A stretch of DNA of 17,882 bases from Bacteroidales bacterium (GTDB taxonomy: Bacteria > Bacteroidota > Bacteroidia > Bacteroidales > Muribaculaceae), in assembly GCA_900752535.1 (NCBI GenBank), contig CAADVV010000481.1, forward strand, positions 1-17,882, written 5' to 3'. Below are positions 1-6,194 of this stretch, one piece after another. Both the position numbers and the translations under genes were made by a program. Below the pieces are notes generated by a model. It was not told the origin of the DNA. It worked only from the letters and a program-made list of their open reading frames with translations, and searched no databases. Numbering within the stretch: position 1 is the stretch's first letter; the number at the start of each line of letters is the position of its first letter.

Positions 1-717
1 AAACTTGTAGTCATAGATGTATTGGGTATAGCCCTTTTCGATTTGCTGTTTAATAAACTGGTTTACAACACAATAACTCTTCCCGCTGCCCGGGCTTCCC
101 ATGCAGATGCAAGCCCTTTGCGGGTTTACAACGTTGGCGAACCCGTTGTTCCACTGTTTGTTATAGTAAAATTTCGTCGGCAGATTTATGGAGTACTCGT
201 TCTCGATCAGGCGTGTTTCCTGCTGGAATGATTCGTTCTCGTTATTGAAAGGGTCATCCATGAGATTGTTCTTCAGCAGGCGGGACATCCACACGCCGCC
301 CATCAAGAGGCAGATATACCCGGCCGATAGGGTCAGTATGTAGAAAGCCGCGTTCGCCGCTGCCGTCAGCGGCAAGTCCAGCAGCCACCAGTTGAAGAAG
401 AACAGCACGCCTCCCGTGGCCAGCGATGCCGTGATTTTCCGCCAGGTAATTTTCTCCTCTTTTACTCCTTTTGTCCCGAGGCATGAAAGGGCGAGGAACA
501 CTACGGCGAAAAGTTTCGTCCATAGTATATTCCGGAACAGCCCCGCGGTGCGGTCGAAGTTCAGCAGAATCCTATCGACCACGCCGATATTGATTCCCCA
601 TTCCCGTATCTGCCCGTAGCAGAACCAGTAGATGTTGATAACCACGAACAAGATACTCAATGCCCGCATGAAATCCATTGTTTTAGCAAGACCCCGAAGG
701 TCGTCTTCCTGTTGCAT
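1..717 (-). CDS. mobC: MobC, VirD4/TraG-type coupling protein (N-terminal part; 3' end outside window)
   Basis: The open frame runs leftward from an ATG at 715-717 off the window edge, giving 239 residues of what is normally a protein of over 600. Four hydrophobic segments lie near residues 19-36, 65-81, 97-115 and 122-145. A soluble part follows with a clear Walker A motif, GSPGSGKS, at residues 207-214. A multi-pass N-terminus followed by a P-loop is the architecture of type IV coupling proteins, which bring the relaxosome to the conjugation channel at the inner membrane. Its position as the last gene of a mobA-mobB-mobC block supports the Bacteroidales name MobC. This protein is the coupling ATPase and is not the small MobC accessory protein of plasmids. 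Walker B and the rest of the ATPase lie outside the window. The 37-bp gap from mobB suggests cotranscription. Confidence 0.9.
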   Translation of the reverse strand, partial: MQQEDDLRGLAKTMDFMRALSILFVVINIYWFCYGQIREWGINIGVVDRILLNFDRTAGLFRNILWTKLFAVVFLALSCLGTKGVKEEKITWRKITASLATGGVLFFFNWWLLDLPLTAAANAAFYILTLSAGYICLLMGGVWMSRLLKNNLMDDPFNNENESFQQETRLIENEYSINLPTKFYYNKQWNNGFANVVNPQRACICMGSPGSGKSYCVVNQFIKQQIEKGYTQYIYDYKF

Positions 718-754
718 AACCGTAAGATTTAATAAATGAATGATAATTGAGATG

Positions 755-1900
755 TTATACTTTCCTCCGTCGTGAGGTATTCCGCTTCCGTTGCCCGTCC
801 CGTCCGGCAGGCGCTTGTTTCGGGGACAAGCCCCTCGTGTTTTCCCCGGGATTCCGTTTTCCGCCGAAGCGCAGCTCGAAGGCGTTGGCCGAGTATGCCT
901 TTCCCAGCCGTGATCCGTTCACGACCGTCCGTGTTTCGTGGTCAATGAACGTCACACCCACGATGCGGCCGTTTTCGTTGCGTCGTATGTAGAGATCCAC
1001 CCGGGCTCCCCGCAGGCGTTCGCGCAGTTCTTCCTCCGTGGGTTCTCCCCGAAGCGCTTTATCGACCCGGCCACGGATTTGCCTCCTCGTGTCGTCCTTC
1101 CCGAACCGTTCGGCGCTACGCTCCATGTGCCGTTCCAGCCCGTCATACCCGACCTCTTTACCGAACAGTGAGGATTTGAGCGGCGCGGCCACTGCCTTGT
1201 CCCCGTTCTCGTCCAGCAGCGTGTAGAGCAATCCCCGGTAGGGGGTTCCGTTCCGCTCTCCCCGGACTTCCTCTATACCTATATTATATAAGGACAGCAA
1301 TGCCCGGAACTCGCCGAGGGTCTGGAAGCGGTATGTCGCCACGGCCGGTTTTATTACCGCTGCCACCTGGCGTTTCAGGTCGCCCCGCGTGTAATCGGCG
1401 GGGACGATCCCTTGCCCTTTCTCCCGCCTTCTCCCTTTGGCGGGATGCAGTCCGTACTCCCGTTCCAGTTCCTCGGTAACGGCCACGCTGCGTTCGTTGC
1501 GCCTGCTGTCGTTTATCTTGCGCCCGTCCTGGGCCACCTGCACCGACACGATATGGATATGCTCCCGTCCGATGTCGGTATGCTTGAATACGATATAAGG
1601 TTGTCCTCCCCAGCCCATGCGCTCCATGTAGGCCCCGGCTATCTCCGCGAGCTGCCCGTCGTCAAGGCGGTCTTCGGGAGCCGGGTTGAGCGATACGTGC
1701 ACGACGGGTTTTTCCGTCCGGTAGTGCGAGGGCATCCAGCGCAGGAGGTCTTCTGCCGTCGCGGCCACGTTGAAGCGCCCATCCGCCGGCTCCCTCACGA
1801 TGTGGGTCAGCAGTACTTTCCCGTCGCCCCGATCGACTTTCTCCTGGTTGTACGCCAGCGCGCCGTACACGTCTTTTCCGGTGGTGATATTGGCTACCAT
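755..1900 (-). CDS. mobB: MobB relaxase (mobilization nuclease)
   Basis: This 381-residue protein matches the relaxase/mobilization nuclease family. By analogy it nicks oriT and stays covalently bound to the 5' end of the transferred strand. The metal-binding histidine cluster is visible in HTDIGREHIHIV, with His107, His114 and His116, and His68 sits in VHVSLNP. Tyr17 in ALAYNQEKV is the best candidate for the nicking tyrosine because it lies near the N-terminus as in MOBP-type enzymes; that assignment is inferred. The C-terminal third is strongly basic and may contact DNA. The start codon lies inside the end of mobA (7-base overlap, ATGGTAG), which suggests translational coupling and fixes the start. 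The reading frame is intact and shows no sign of decay. Confidence 0.93.
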   Translation of the reverse strand: MVANITTGKDVYGALAYNQEKVDRGDGKVLLTHIVREPADGRFNVAATAEDLLRWMPSHYRTEKPVVHVSLNPAPEDRLDDGQLAEIAGAYMERMGWGGQPYIVFKHTDIGREHIHIVSVQVAQDGRKINDSRRNERSVAVTEELEREYGLHPAKGRRREKGQGIVPADYTRGDLKRQVAAVIKPAVATYRFQTLGEFRALLSLYNIGIEEVRGERNGTPYRGLLYTLLDENGDKAVAAPLKSSLFGKEVGYDGLERHMERSAERFGKDDTRRQIRGRVDKALRGEPTEEELRERLRGARVDLYIRRNENGRIVGVTFIDHETRTVVNGSRLGKAYSANAFELRFGGKRNPGENTRGLSPKQAPAGRDGQRKRNTSRRRKV

Positions 1901-2316
1901 CGCTGTTTGAACTCTTCGGAGAGCGACACGACCTGCTGCCCGACGGCCGCCAGTTCACGTGTCGCTCTCTCCAGTTTATAGAGCAGCGCGAGTGTTTTCT
2001 TCTCGGAAAAATGCGCGTGCAGCTCCTTCACCACCTGGTTGTAATTCGTTCCCACGGCACGGAATTGGGCGTGGAAAGCGGTCAGCTTCGCCACGTATTC
2101 GAGCGTTCCCCGGTCGGTCTTTACCACCCGGAACGCCTCGTTGAACACTCTCGCTTTGATAAAAGCGGCTTTGGACAATAGCCCGGACTGCTCGTAAAGG
2201 TCGAGGAAACGGGCATGTTCCACGGCTGAAAAGTTTACCGAAAAGCGGTAAACGGCCGGGTCGTTTTTCGCGGGTCGTCCCCCTTTGCCCCCTCGGGGCT
2301 TTCTGTTCTTTTCCAT
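1894..2316 (-). CDS. mobA: MobA mobilization accessory protein
   Basis: This 140-residue basic protein is probably the relaxosome component that binds oriT and helps the relaxase. The N-terminus is rich in Lys, Arg and Gly (residues 1-18, including GRPAKN). A ribbon-helix-helix-like stretch follows (YRFSVNFSAVEHARFLDLYE). The motif VGTNYNQVVKELH at residues 88-100 resembles the GxNxNQ signature of MobC-family plasmid mobilization proteins. It is the first gene of the leftward mob operon and overlaps mobB by 7 bases. Its upstream region holds the large inverted repeat proposed here as oriT. The family assignment is firm from context and motif; the DNA-binding role is inferred from the family. 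Confidence 0.88.
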   Translation of the reverse strand: MEKNRKPRGGKGGRPAKNDPAVYRFSVNFSAVEHARFLDLYEQSGLLSKAAFIKARVFNEAFRVVKTDRGTLEYVAKLTAFHAQFRAVGTNYNQVVKELHAHFSEKKTLALLYKLERATRELAAVGQQVVSLSEEFKQRW

Positions 2317-2397
2317 CGCATCGAAATTTTAAGGAGAGGCCAGAGCCCCACCGGTTCCTGAAAATTCCGATCCCTTCGCGGCCTGCCGCCCTTCTGA

Positions 2398-2422
2398 AAA
2401 GCACCGACTCCGGAGGTGCTTT
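2398..2422. repeat. 8-bp inverted repeat (hairpin) upstream of mobA
   Basis: AAAGCACC at 2398-2405 and GGTGCTTT at 2415-2422 are perfect reverse complements around a 9-base loop. The hairpin lies in the mobA leader about 80 bases before its start. It could be a relaxosome binding site or an RNA leader structure. It lacks a long T-run, so a simple terminator is less likely. Confidence 0.55.
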
Positions 2423-2435
2423 CTCCCCCTTGCGG

Positions 2436-2489
2436 GCAAGCTGTTTTCTGCTGCAAAACGAGAATCGTGCAGCAGAAAACACAGCTTGC
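2436..2489. repeat. Large near-perfect inverted repeat, candidate oriT
   Basis: The left arm (2436-2455, starting GCAAGCTG and ending TGCTGCA) and the right arm (2468-2489, starting TGCAGCAG and ending CAGCTTGC) are reverse complements apart from a 2-base bulge. The loop is 12 bases. It starts 120 bp upstream of the mobA start in the non-coding region. Long inverted repeats beside a relaxase operon are typical of oriT, so this is the best candidate for the nick region. An outer 7-bp pair (2432-2438 with 2514-2520) and a second small hairpin at 2490-2508 extend the structured block. The nick position cannot be read from the sequence. Confidence 0.6.
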
Positions 2490-2508
2490 TATTTGCCCTT
2501 TGCAAATA
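2490..2508. repeat. 7-bp inverted repeat beside the oriT candidate
   Basis: TATTTGC (2490-2496) and GCAAATA (2502-2508) are perfect reverse complements around 5 bases. The hairpin abuts the right arm of the large inverted repeat and is probably part of the same structured region. Confidence 0.5.
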
Positions 2509-2597
2509 CCTTCTGCCCGCTCGCGGACAGAACATTGAAAGAGCCGCCGTAAAACGGGGCAAGGACGGCTTCATTAGCGTCGGGATCGTTCACGAGG

Positions 2598-2605
2598 CAA
2601 AGATA
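2598..2605 (-). promoter_or_regulatory. Possible Bacteroidetes -7 box for the mob operon
   Basis: Read on the minus strand this is TATCTTTG, an exact match to the Bacteroidetes -7 consensus TAnnTTTG. It faces mobA, and its transcript would have a leader of about 280 bases containing the candidate oriT hairpin. No good TTTG -33 element is seen at the usual distance, so the call is tentative. Confidence 0.35.
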
Positions 2606-2817
2606 CCGACCTATTCAATCACTTGTGCCATAAGCGATTACGCCACTTGCGTCCACTTTGACGCCACACGCGGCCATAGCGGAAAAAGAGCATACAACCC
2701 GTGTTTTTAAGGGTTTACTTTGCACGTGAGAACGGATACGGGCAATGACACATCCCCCTGTCCGCACACGTGTGGACGGATGCAGAAAACATCGTGTGCA
2801 GAGGAAAAAGCGGGTCT

Positions 2818-2968
2818 TTGTCCGGATAAGCAAATGCGGTTGCGCATGAGTATAAAATCGGACACGCGCCCATGCACCGGCATACCGGCGTAACAGCCTG
2901 CCAGCGCACCAGCATATATGCGTGCCGGCATACCAGCATAAAATCTCATGCCGTCACTTGTCCGGATA
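2818..2968. repeat. 11-bp direct repeats TTGTCCGGATA flanking the array
   Basis: TTGTCCGGATA occurs exactly at 2818-2828 and again at 2958-2968, in the same orientation, on either side of the 8-bp tandem array and upstream of traA. The copies are 140 bp apart. They could be operator sites for a tra regulator. No protein assignment is possible from sequence alone. Confidence 0.5.
2869..2940. repeat. 8-bp tandem array with 24-bp higher-order period
   Basis: Nine consecutive 8-bp units fill this stretch. Units at 2877, 2885, 2909, 2925 and 2933 match CCRGCRTA exactly, and the unit at 2901 is close. Units at 2869, 2893 and 2917 diverge, so every third unit is different and the array reads as three 24-bp triplets. 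It ends 79 bp before traA, a ParA-family gene, which suggests an iteron-like or centromere-like binding site. Replication-slippage DNA is an alternative. Read on the minus strand the 24-bp period gives an 8-residue peptide repeat, which I do not regard as a real protein. Confidence 0.6.
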
Positions 2969-3019
2969 CGTGAAGAGATGAACGATTACCCGATTGTATA
3001 ACTAAAAACGCATGGAACA

Positions 3020-3772
3020 ATGAAAGAGAAAACGAAATTCGTGGCCTTCTCCACCCAGAAAGGCGGAGCGGGCAAAACCACCCTCACGGTGCTGGCAGCC
3101 TCTTACCTGCACTATGTAAAGGGTTTCAATGTCGCGGTCATCGACTGCGATTATCCCCAACACTCCATCGTGGAGATGCGGGAACGTGACCTGAAGCTTG
3201 CCCTCGAAGACGAACATTACAAGAGGTTAGCTTACGAACAATTCACCCGGCTTCAAAAGAAAGCCTATCCTGTCGTGGAAAGCAACACGAAAGAGGCGTT
3301 GGCCGATGCCGACTACCTCCTGCCGCAAGGTGATTTCGATTATGTGTTCTTCGACCTTCCCGGTACGATCAATAACGAGGATCTGATTCATTCCCTGGCC
3401 GGAATGGATTATCTCGTCGCCCCGATCAGTGCCGACCGGGTTGTCATGGAAAGCACCCTGAATTACGCGGTTGTGGTAAAGGAGCATATCATGGGCCGCG
3501 AGAAGTCCCGGATGAAAGGGCTGTATATGCTATGGAACATGGTGGACGGACGTGAAAAGACAGAGTTATATCAGGTTTACGAGGCGGTAATGAAAGAGCT
3601 GGGTCTTCCTGTTCTGAAGACCTTCCTGCCTGACACCAAGCGTTTTCGTCGTGAGCAGAACGCCAGCCGTCGCTCTGTCTTCCGCTCCACGCTCTTCCCG
3701 GCAGACCGTTCTTTGATCCGGGGCAGCAACCTGGATAAACTCGTGGATGAATTGATCGAACTGTTAAAGTAG
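3020..3772 (+). CDS. traA: TraA, ParA/MinD-type ATPase of the conjugative element
   Basis: This 250-residue protein has the deviant Walker A of ParA ATPases, KGGAGKTT, at residues 14-21. The switch region VIDCDYPQ lies at about 40-47 and Walker B VFFDLPG has its Asp at residue 112. ParA-family proteins position DNA or protein complexes on the nucleoid or membrane. In CTnDOT-like elements this gene opens the tra operon and is called traA; it is unrelated to F-plasmid TraA pilin. An ATG at 3012 is out of frame and stops after three codons, so 3020 is the start. No ParB gene follows. The DUF3408 proteins TraB and TraC lie directly downstream and may be its partners (inference). TraB begins 6 bases after the stop. 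Confidence 0.92.
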   Translation: MKEKTKFVAFSTQKGGAGKTTLTVLAASYLHYVKGFNVAVIDCDYPQHSIVEMRERDLKLALEDEHYKRLAYEQFTRLQKKAYPVVESNTKEALADADYLLPQGDFDYVFFDLPGTINNEDLIHSLAGMDYLVAPISADRVVMESTLNYAVVVKEHIMGREKSRMKGLYMLWNMVDGREKTELYQVYEAVMKELGLPVLKTFLPDTKRFRREQNASRRSVFRSTLFPADRSLIRGSNLDKLVDELIELLK

Positions 3773-3778
3773 GATCTT

Positions 3779-4201
3779 ATGAGCGGAAAAGAACATGACG
3801 ACGGTTTGGACGCTTCCTTCATCATCAGCCAGGCCAAAAGCCGAAACCGGCCATTACATCCTTACACGCCGGAAAAAGAGGAGGAGGCATCGGCTCTATC
3901 GGAACCGTCCGGCGAGGCCGCCGCCTCGCCGGCTACGAAAGAGGAGGGACGCCGCCGAAGAGGGAAAGGCCAGGATTACGAGCGTCTTTTTATCCGGAAC
4001 GCCCCCTCCAATACCCGAAGCGGCAAAACGGTGTATATCCGCAAGGAGTTTCACGAGCGTATAACCCGGATAGTGCAGGTTATCGGTAAGAACGAACTCT
4101 CGCTGTATAGCTACCTGGACAATGTGCTGGAGCAGCATTTCGCGACCTATCAGGAGGAAATTTCGGAACTCTACAAGAAACGGAACTCCGATATTTTTTA
4201 G
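3779..4201 (+). CDS. traB: TraB, soluble DUF3408-type protein
   Basis: This 140-residue protein has a low-complexity charged N-terminal half rich in Glu, Ala and Pro, then a basic patch near residues 58-68. The C-terminal domain starts around VYIRKEFHERITRIVQVIG and ends in a charged helix. The C-terminal part matches the DUF3408 family, which looks like a ribbon-helix-helix fold with a beta strand and two helices; that fold is inferred. It resembles the C-terminal domain of TraC encoded next door, so the two are paralogues. Immediate linkage to the ParA-type traA suggests a DNA-binding partner, but no function is established here. Confidence 0.8.
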   Translation: MSGKEHDDGLDASFIISQAKSRNRPLHPYTPEKEEEASALSEPSGEAAASPATKEEGRRRRGKGQDYERLFIRNAPSNTRSGKTVYIRKEFHERITRIVQVIGKNELSLYSYLDNVLEQHFATYQEEISELYKKRNSDIF

Positions 4202-4242
4202 TTATGAACCCAATATTTACAACCTATTAAAAACAATCCATC

Positions 4243-4662
4243 ATGTCAGACAAAGCAATTATTTTATCTGTTATCCTGGCGGCCGTCCTTTGCGTCGCCG
4301 TGCCCTTCATCTTCCGCGTGTGCCGCTACCGGCGCAGGATGAAAACCCTTATCGTCCCCGACGGCCCTTCGGGGGAGGTCGCCGTGGGGACTGTCCCCAC
4401 CCCCGAGGCCGAGTACCTGGCCCGTTACATCTGCCTGCTGCGGCTGCCTTTCGCCGGTAACAAGCACGTGAAGATACGTCCGTCGTATCACGAGCGTATC
4501 CGCGAGATCACCCGTGTCATCGGTCGTGGCGACGTGACGATCACGGCCTACGTGGACAAGGTTCTCAAGGCGCACCTGGACGATAACCGGGAAACCATCG
4601 AGCGGCTTTTCGAGGAACGCGAGGCCGTGGCCTCCCGGCAACCCAAAGCGGAGGAGCGATGA
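4243..4662 (+). CDS. traC: TraC, membrane-anchored DUF3408-type protein
   Basis: This 139-residue protein has one membrane segment at about residues 5-24, followed by the basic stretch CRYRRRMK. That pattern predicts the C-terminal domain in the cytoplasm. The C-terminal domain (VKIRPSYHERIREITRVIG onward) aligns with the end of TraB, sharing the HERI, VIG and VLKAHL-like positions. The pair therefore looks like a soluble and a tethered version of one DUF3408 fold. The start follows a 41-base gap after traB. The stop overlaps the traD start as ATGA, indicating coupled translation. Function is unknown; recruitment of TraA or DNA to the membrane is a reasonable inference. Confidence 0.78.
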   Translation: MSDKAIILSVILAAVLCVAVPFIFRVCRYRRRMKTLIVPDGPSGEVAVGTVPTPEAEYLARYICLLRLPFAGNKHVKIRPSYHERIREITRVIGRGDVTITAYVDKVLKAHLDDNRETIERLFEEREAVASRQPKAEER

Positions 4663-5399
4663 ACGGGGCGTTGTGGCTGCTGCCCCTCTTTGCCGTGGGG
4701 TATGCCTTGTGGGCGTTTTTCCGCCTGCGGCGGATGGAACGTAACGAACCGGCAGACGGGATCGTTGCCGAAGACACGCCCTGCCGGCAGGAGATCATCG
4801 GCAGGAGCCGCTTTGTCCTCGACCCGCGCCACTCCCGGCCACAAGCTGCCGTAGAATCTGAAACTGAAAAAGTTACGGAAAAAGCCGATATATTTGTGCC
4901 CACGAATGTACCCGAACACCCCCGGCAGATTCCGCCGGAAGACCTGGATGAAGTGTTCGGTGTCGCTCCCGAGGGGGAGCCTAACGAACCTCTGGAAATC
5001 GACTTTCCGCTGTACGATGAATCTTTCCCGGATGCGGACGCGGAGGAGCCGGATTATGACGAGGATGAAGACGACACCGAAGAGCTGCCCCTTTTGGGCC
5101 GCTCGCTTGCCCAGGGGGTTAGTTTTGAACAGATGGGCGAAGCCTACCGCCACGTGGTACATGATCCACCTTCAACAGACGAGCAAAGGGAGGAAACGGG
5201 ACGTGTCCTCCTGGGCCTGAAACAGACCGACATGTTCGAGGTCATCGTTTCGGGCCGCCCCGACGGGAACGACAGGGTAAAATCCCTGATCGACACCTAC
5301 CTCTCGGCCTTTCACCGGCGTATGTCCGAGAGGTCTGCGGAAAGCCCATCTCCGCAGGGTTCGGTTCCCACGGGTTTCGACGTCCGTGAGTTTGTTTAA
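4659..5399 (+). CDS. traD: TraD, membrane-anchored acidic conjugation protein
   Basis: This 246-residue protein starts with a short membrane helix (about residues 4-20) and then a basic RLRRME stretch, so most of it should be cytoplasmic. A long acidic, probably disordered linker peaks around residues 122-145 with runs of Asp and Glu. A folded C-terminal region of about 95 residues begins near LGRSLAQGVSFEQMGEAY. It overlaps traC by 4 bases and occupies the traD slot of CTnDOT-like operons. It is not the F-type TraD coupling protein; that role belongs to MobC. The gene name is positional and function is unknown. Confidence 0.7.
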   Translation: MNGALWLLPLFAVGYALWAFFRLRRMERNEPADGIVAEDTPCRQEIIGRSRFVLDPRHSRPQAAVESETEKVTEKADIFVPTNVPEHPRQIPPEDLDEVFGVAPEGEPNEPLEIDFPLYDESFPDADAEEPDYDEDEDDTEELPLLGRSLAQGVSFEQMGEAYRHVVHDPPSTDEQREETGRVLLGLKQTDMFEVIVSGRPDGNDRVKSLIDTYLSAFHRRMSERSAESPSPQGSVPTGFDVREFV

Positions 5400-5460
5400 C
5401 CCCATAATGACATCACGATGAAAGAAAAAGACTACGGGTAGCACGTGAGGCTATCCTCGA

Positions 5461-5547
5461 ACCACTGAAAAAATCCGAATCAAGAAGTTTAACCCGGTGC
5501 GGGGCCTATCCATCCCCGCGCCACAATTCAAACATTATCGAGTTATG
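5461..5547 (+). promoter_or_regulatory. traE leader with motif shared with the traN leader
   Basis: The 16-mer ACCACTGAAAAAATCC at 5461-5476 recurs exactly at 12990-13005 before traN. The stretch from 5523 into the traE start (ACAATTCAAACATTATCGAG plus the ATG region) also matches 13016-13039 with few differences. In the traE copy, a hairpin-bearing insert lies between the two conserved blocks. It may be a shared translation or regulatory leader. Confidence 0.5.
5496..5522 (+). terminator. GC-rich hairpin between traD and traE
   Basis: GGTGCGGGG (5496-5504) and CCCCGCGCC (5514-5522) pair over 9 positions, with one G-U wobble in the + strand RNA, around a 9-base loop. No T-run follows. It may attenuate transcription or stabilise the processed mRNA end, and is a weak candidate for true termination. 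Confidence 0.4.
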
Positions 5548-5847
5548 AGAAAGAACAAGATTCTTCTTCCGGCGGCATTTCTCTTTGCCGCCATCTCCTC
5601 CGCTTTCGCGCAGGGCAACGGCATCGCCGGCATTACGGAGGCTACCAACATGGTAACCAGCTACTTCGATCCCGGAACGAAGCTCATCTACGCGATTGGG
5701 GCTGTGGTCGGCCTTATCGGCGGGATCAAGGTCTATAACAAGTTTTCGAGCGGCGACCCCGACACGTCGAAGACCGCCGCGAGCTGGTTCGGCGCGTGTA
5801 TTTTCCTGATTGTCGCCGCGACGATCCTACGCTCTTTCTTCTTGTAG
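5545..5847 (+). CDS. traE: TraE, DUF4134 small membrane protein
   Basis: This 100-residue protein has an N-terminal signal sequence (residues 1-22, ending SSAFA before QGNG). Two hydrophobic segments follow at about 46-64 and 82-98. It matches the DUF4134/TraE family of Bacteroidetes conjugative elements. Size, signal peptide and two membrane helices resemble VirB2-type pilin precursors, but that equivalence is inferred. The frame is open upstream to 5497, but that start gives no signal peptide and lies in the hairpin. The ATG at 5545, preceded by the conserved ATTATCGAGT leader, is preferred. It is the first gene after a 145-base gap in the operon. Confidence 0.88.
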   Translation: MRKNKILLPAAFLFAAISSAFAQGNGIAGITEATNMVTSYFDPGTKLIYAIGAVVGLIGGIKVYNKFSSGDPDTSKTAASWFGACIFLIVAATILRSFFL

Positions 5848-5870
5848 TCCAACCTGTCATGCAAATAATT

Positions 5871-6194
5871 ATGGAATATGGAATCAACAAGGGAATCGGC
5901 AAGAGCGTGGAGTTCCGGGGCCTGAAGGCGCAGTACCTCTTCATCTTCGCGGGCGGCCTGCTGGCCGTCTTCGTGGTGTTCGTCATCCTCTACATGGCAG
6001 GGGTCGATCAGTGGGTATGTATCGCTTTCGGCGTTGCGGCGGCTTCGGTGCTGGTCTGGCTTACCTTCCGCCTGAACGCCCGTTACGGGGAACACGGGCT
6101 GATGAAGCTGTTCGCCGCGCGCCGGCATCCCCGCTACCTGCTCAACCGCAAGTCCCTGCGCCGGTTGCTGAAAAGAAAGGGGGGCCGCGTATGA
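5871..6194 (+). CDS. traF: TraF, DUF4133 inner-membrane protein
   Basis: This 107-residue protein begins MEYGINKGIGKSVEFRGLKA, the characteristic N-terminus of DUF4133/TraF proteins. Two adjacent membrane helices follow at about residues 24-42 and 48-66, then a basic C-terminal tail. The small two-helix shape just before the VirB4-like ATPase gene parallels VirB3; this is an analogy from size, topology and order. An in-frame ATG 12 bases upstream (5859) is possible, but the family usually begins at the MEY sequence. The stop overlaps the traG start as ATGA. Confidence 0.88.
   Translation: MEYGINKGIGKSVEFRGLKAQYLFIFAGGLLAVFVVFVILYMAGVDQWVCIAFGVAAASVLVWLTFRLNARYGEHGLMKLFAARRHPRYLLNRKSLRRLLKRKGGRV

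Larger units (their letters stand above)
2317..3019. other. Divergent mob-tra intergenic control region
   Basis: About 700 bp separate the leftward mobA start from the rightward traA start. I see no convincing gene here. The short frames on both strands have no recognisable product, and one is only a translation of the 8-bp repeat array. The mobA-proximal half carries inverted repeats (2398-2422, 2436-2489 and 2490-2508). The traA-proximal half carries the repeat array at 2869-2940, the 10-bp palindrome CACACGTGTG at 2765-2774, and two copies of TTGTCCGGATA. By comparison with CTnDOT-like elements, oriT and the divergent mob and tra promoters should lie here. The stretch from about 2600 to 3010 is visibly more AT-rich than the genes on either side. 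Confidence 0.75.

Noticed and set aside
2715..2722. TTACTTTG considered as a -7 box for the rightward tra operon.
   Set aside because: It has one mismatch to TAnnTTTG, no -33 element at a sensible distance, and would give a leader of about 300 bases. I could not identify a convincing tra promoter.
2869..2940. The repeat array considered as a CRISPR.
   Set aside because: Units are 8 bp and contiguous with no spacers, and no cas genes are present.
2707..2949. An 80-codon minus-strand frame with an 8-residue repeat (YAGMPARI-like).
   Set aside because: The repeat follows directly from the 8-bp/24-bp DNA array. The rest has no plausible domain, and an alternative frame over the same DNA is equally open, so it looks like a translation of a DNA repeat.
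3012..3022. An ATG at 3012 as the traA start.
   Set aside because: It is out of frame with traA and reaches a stop after three codons.
5810..6190. A 127-codon upstream extension of the traG frame.
   Set aside because: It overlaps traF in another frame, has an Arg/Gly/Pro-rich composition typical of an off-frame translation, and lacks similarity to TraG. The ATG at 6191 overlaps the traF stop and gives the usual length.
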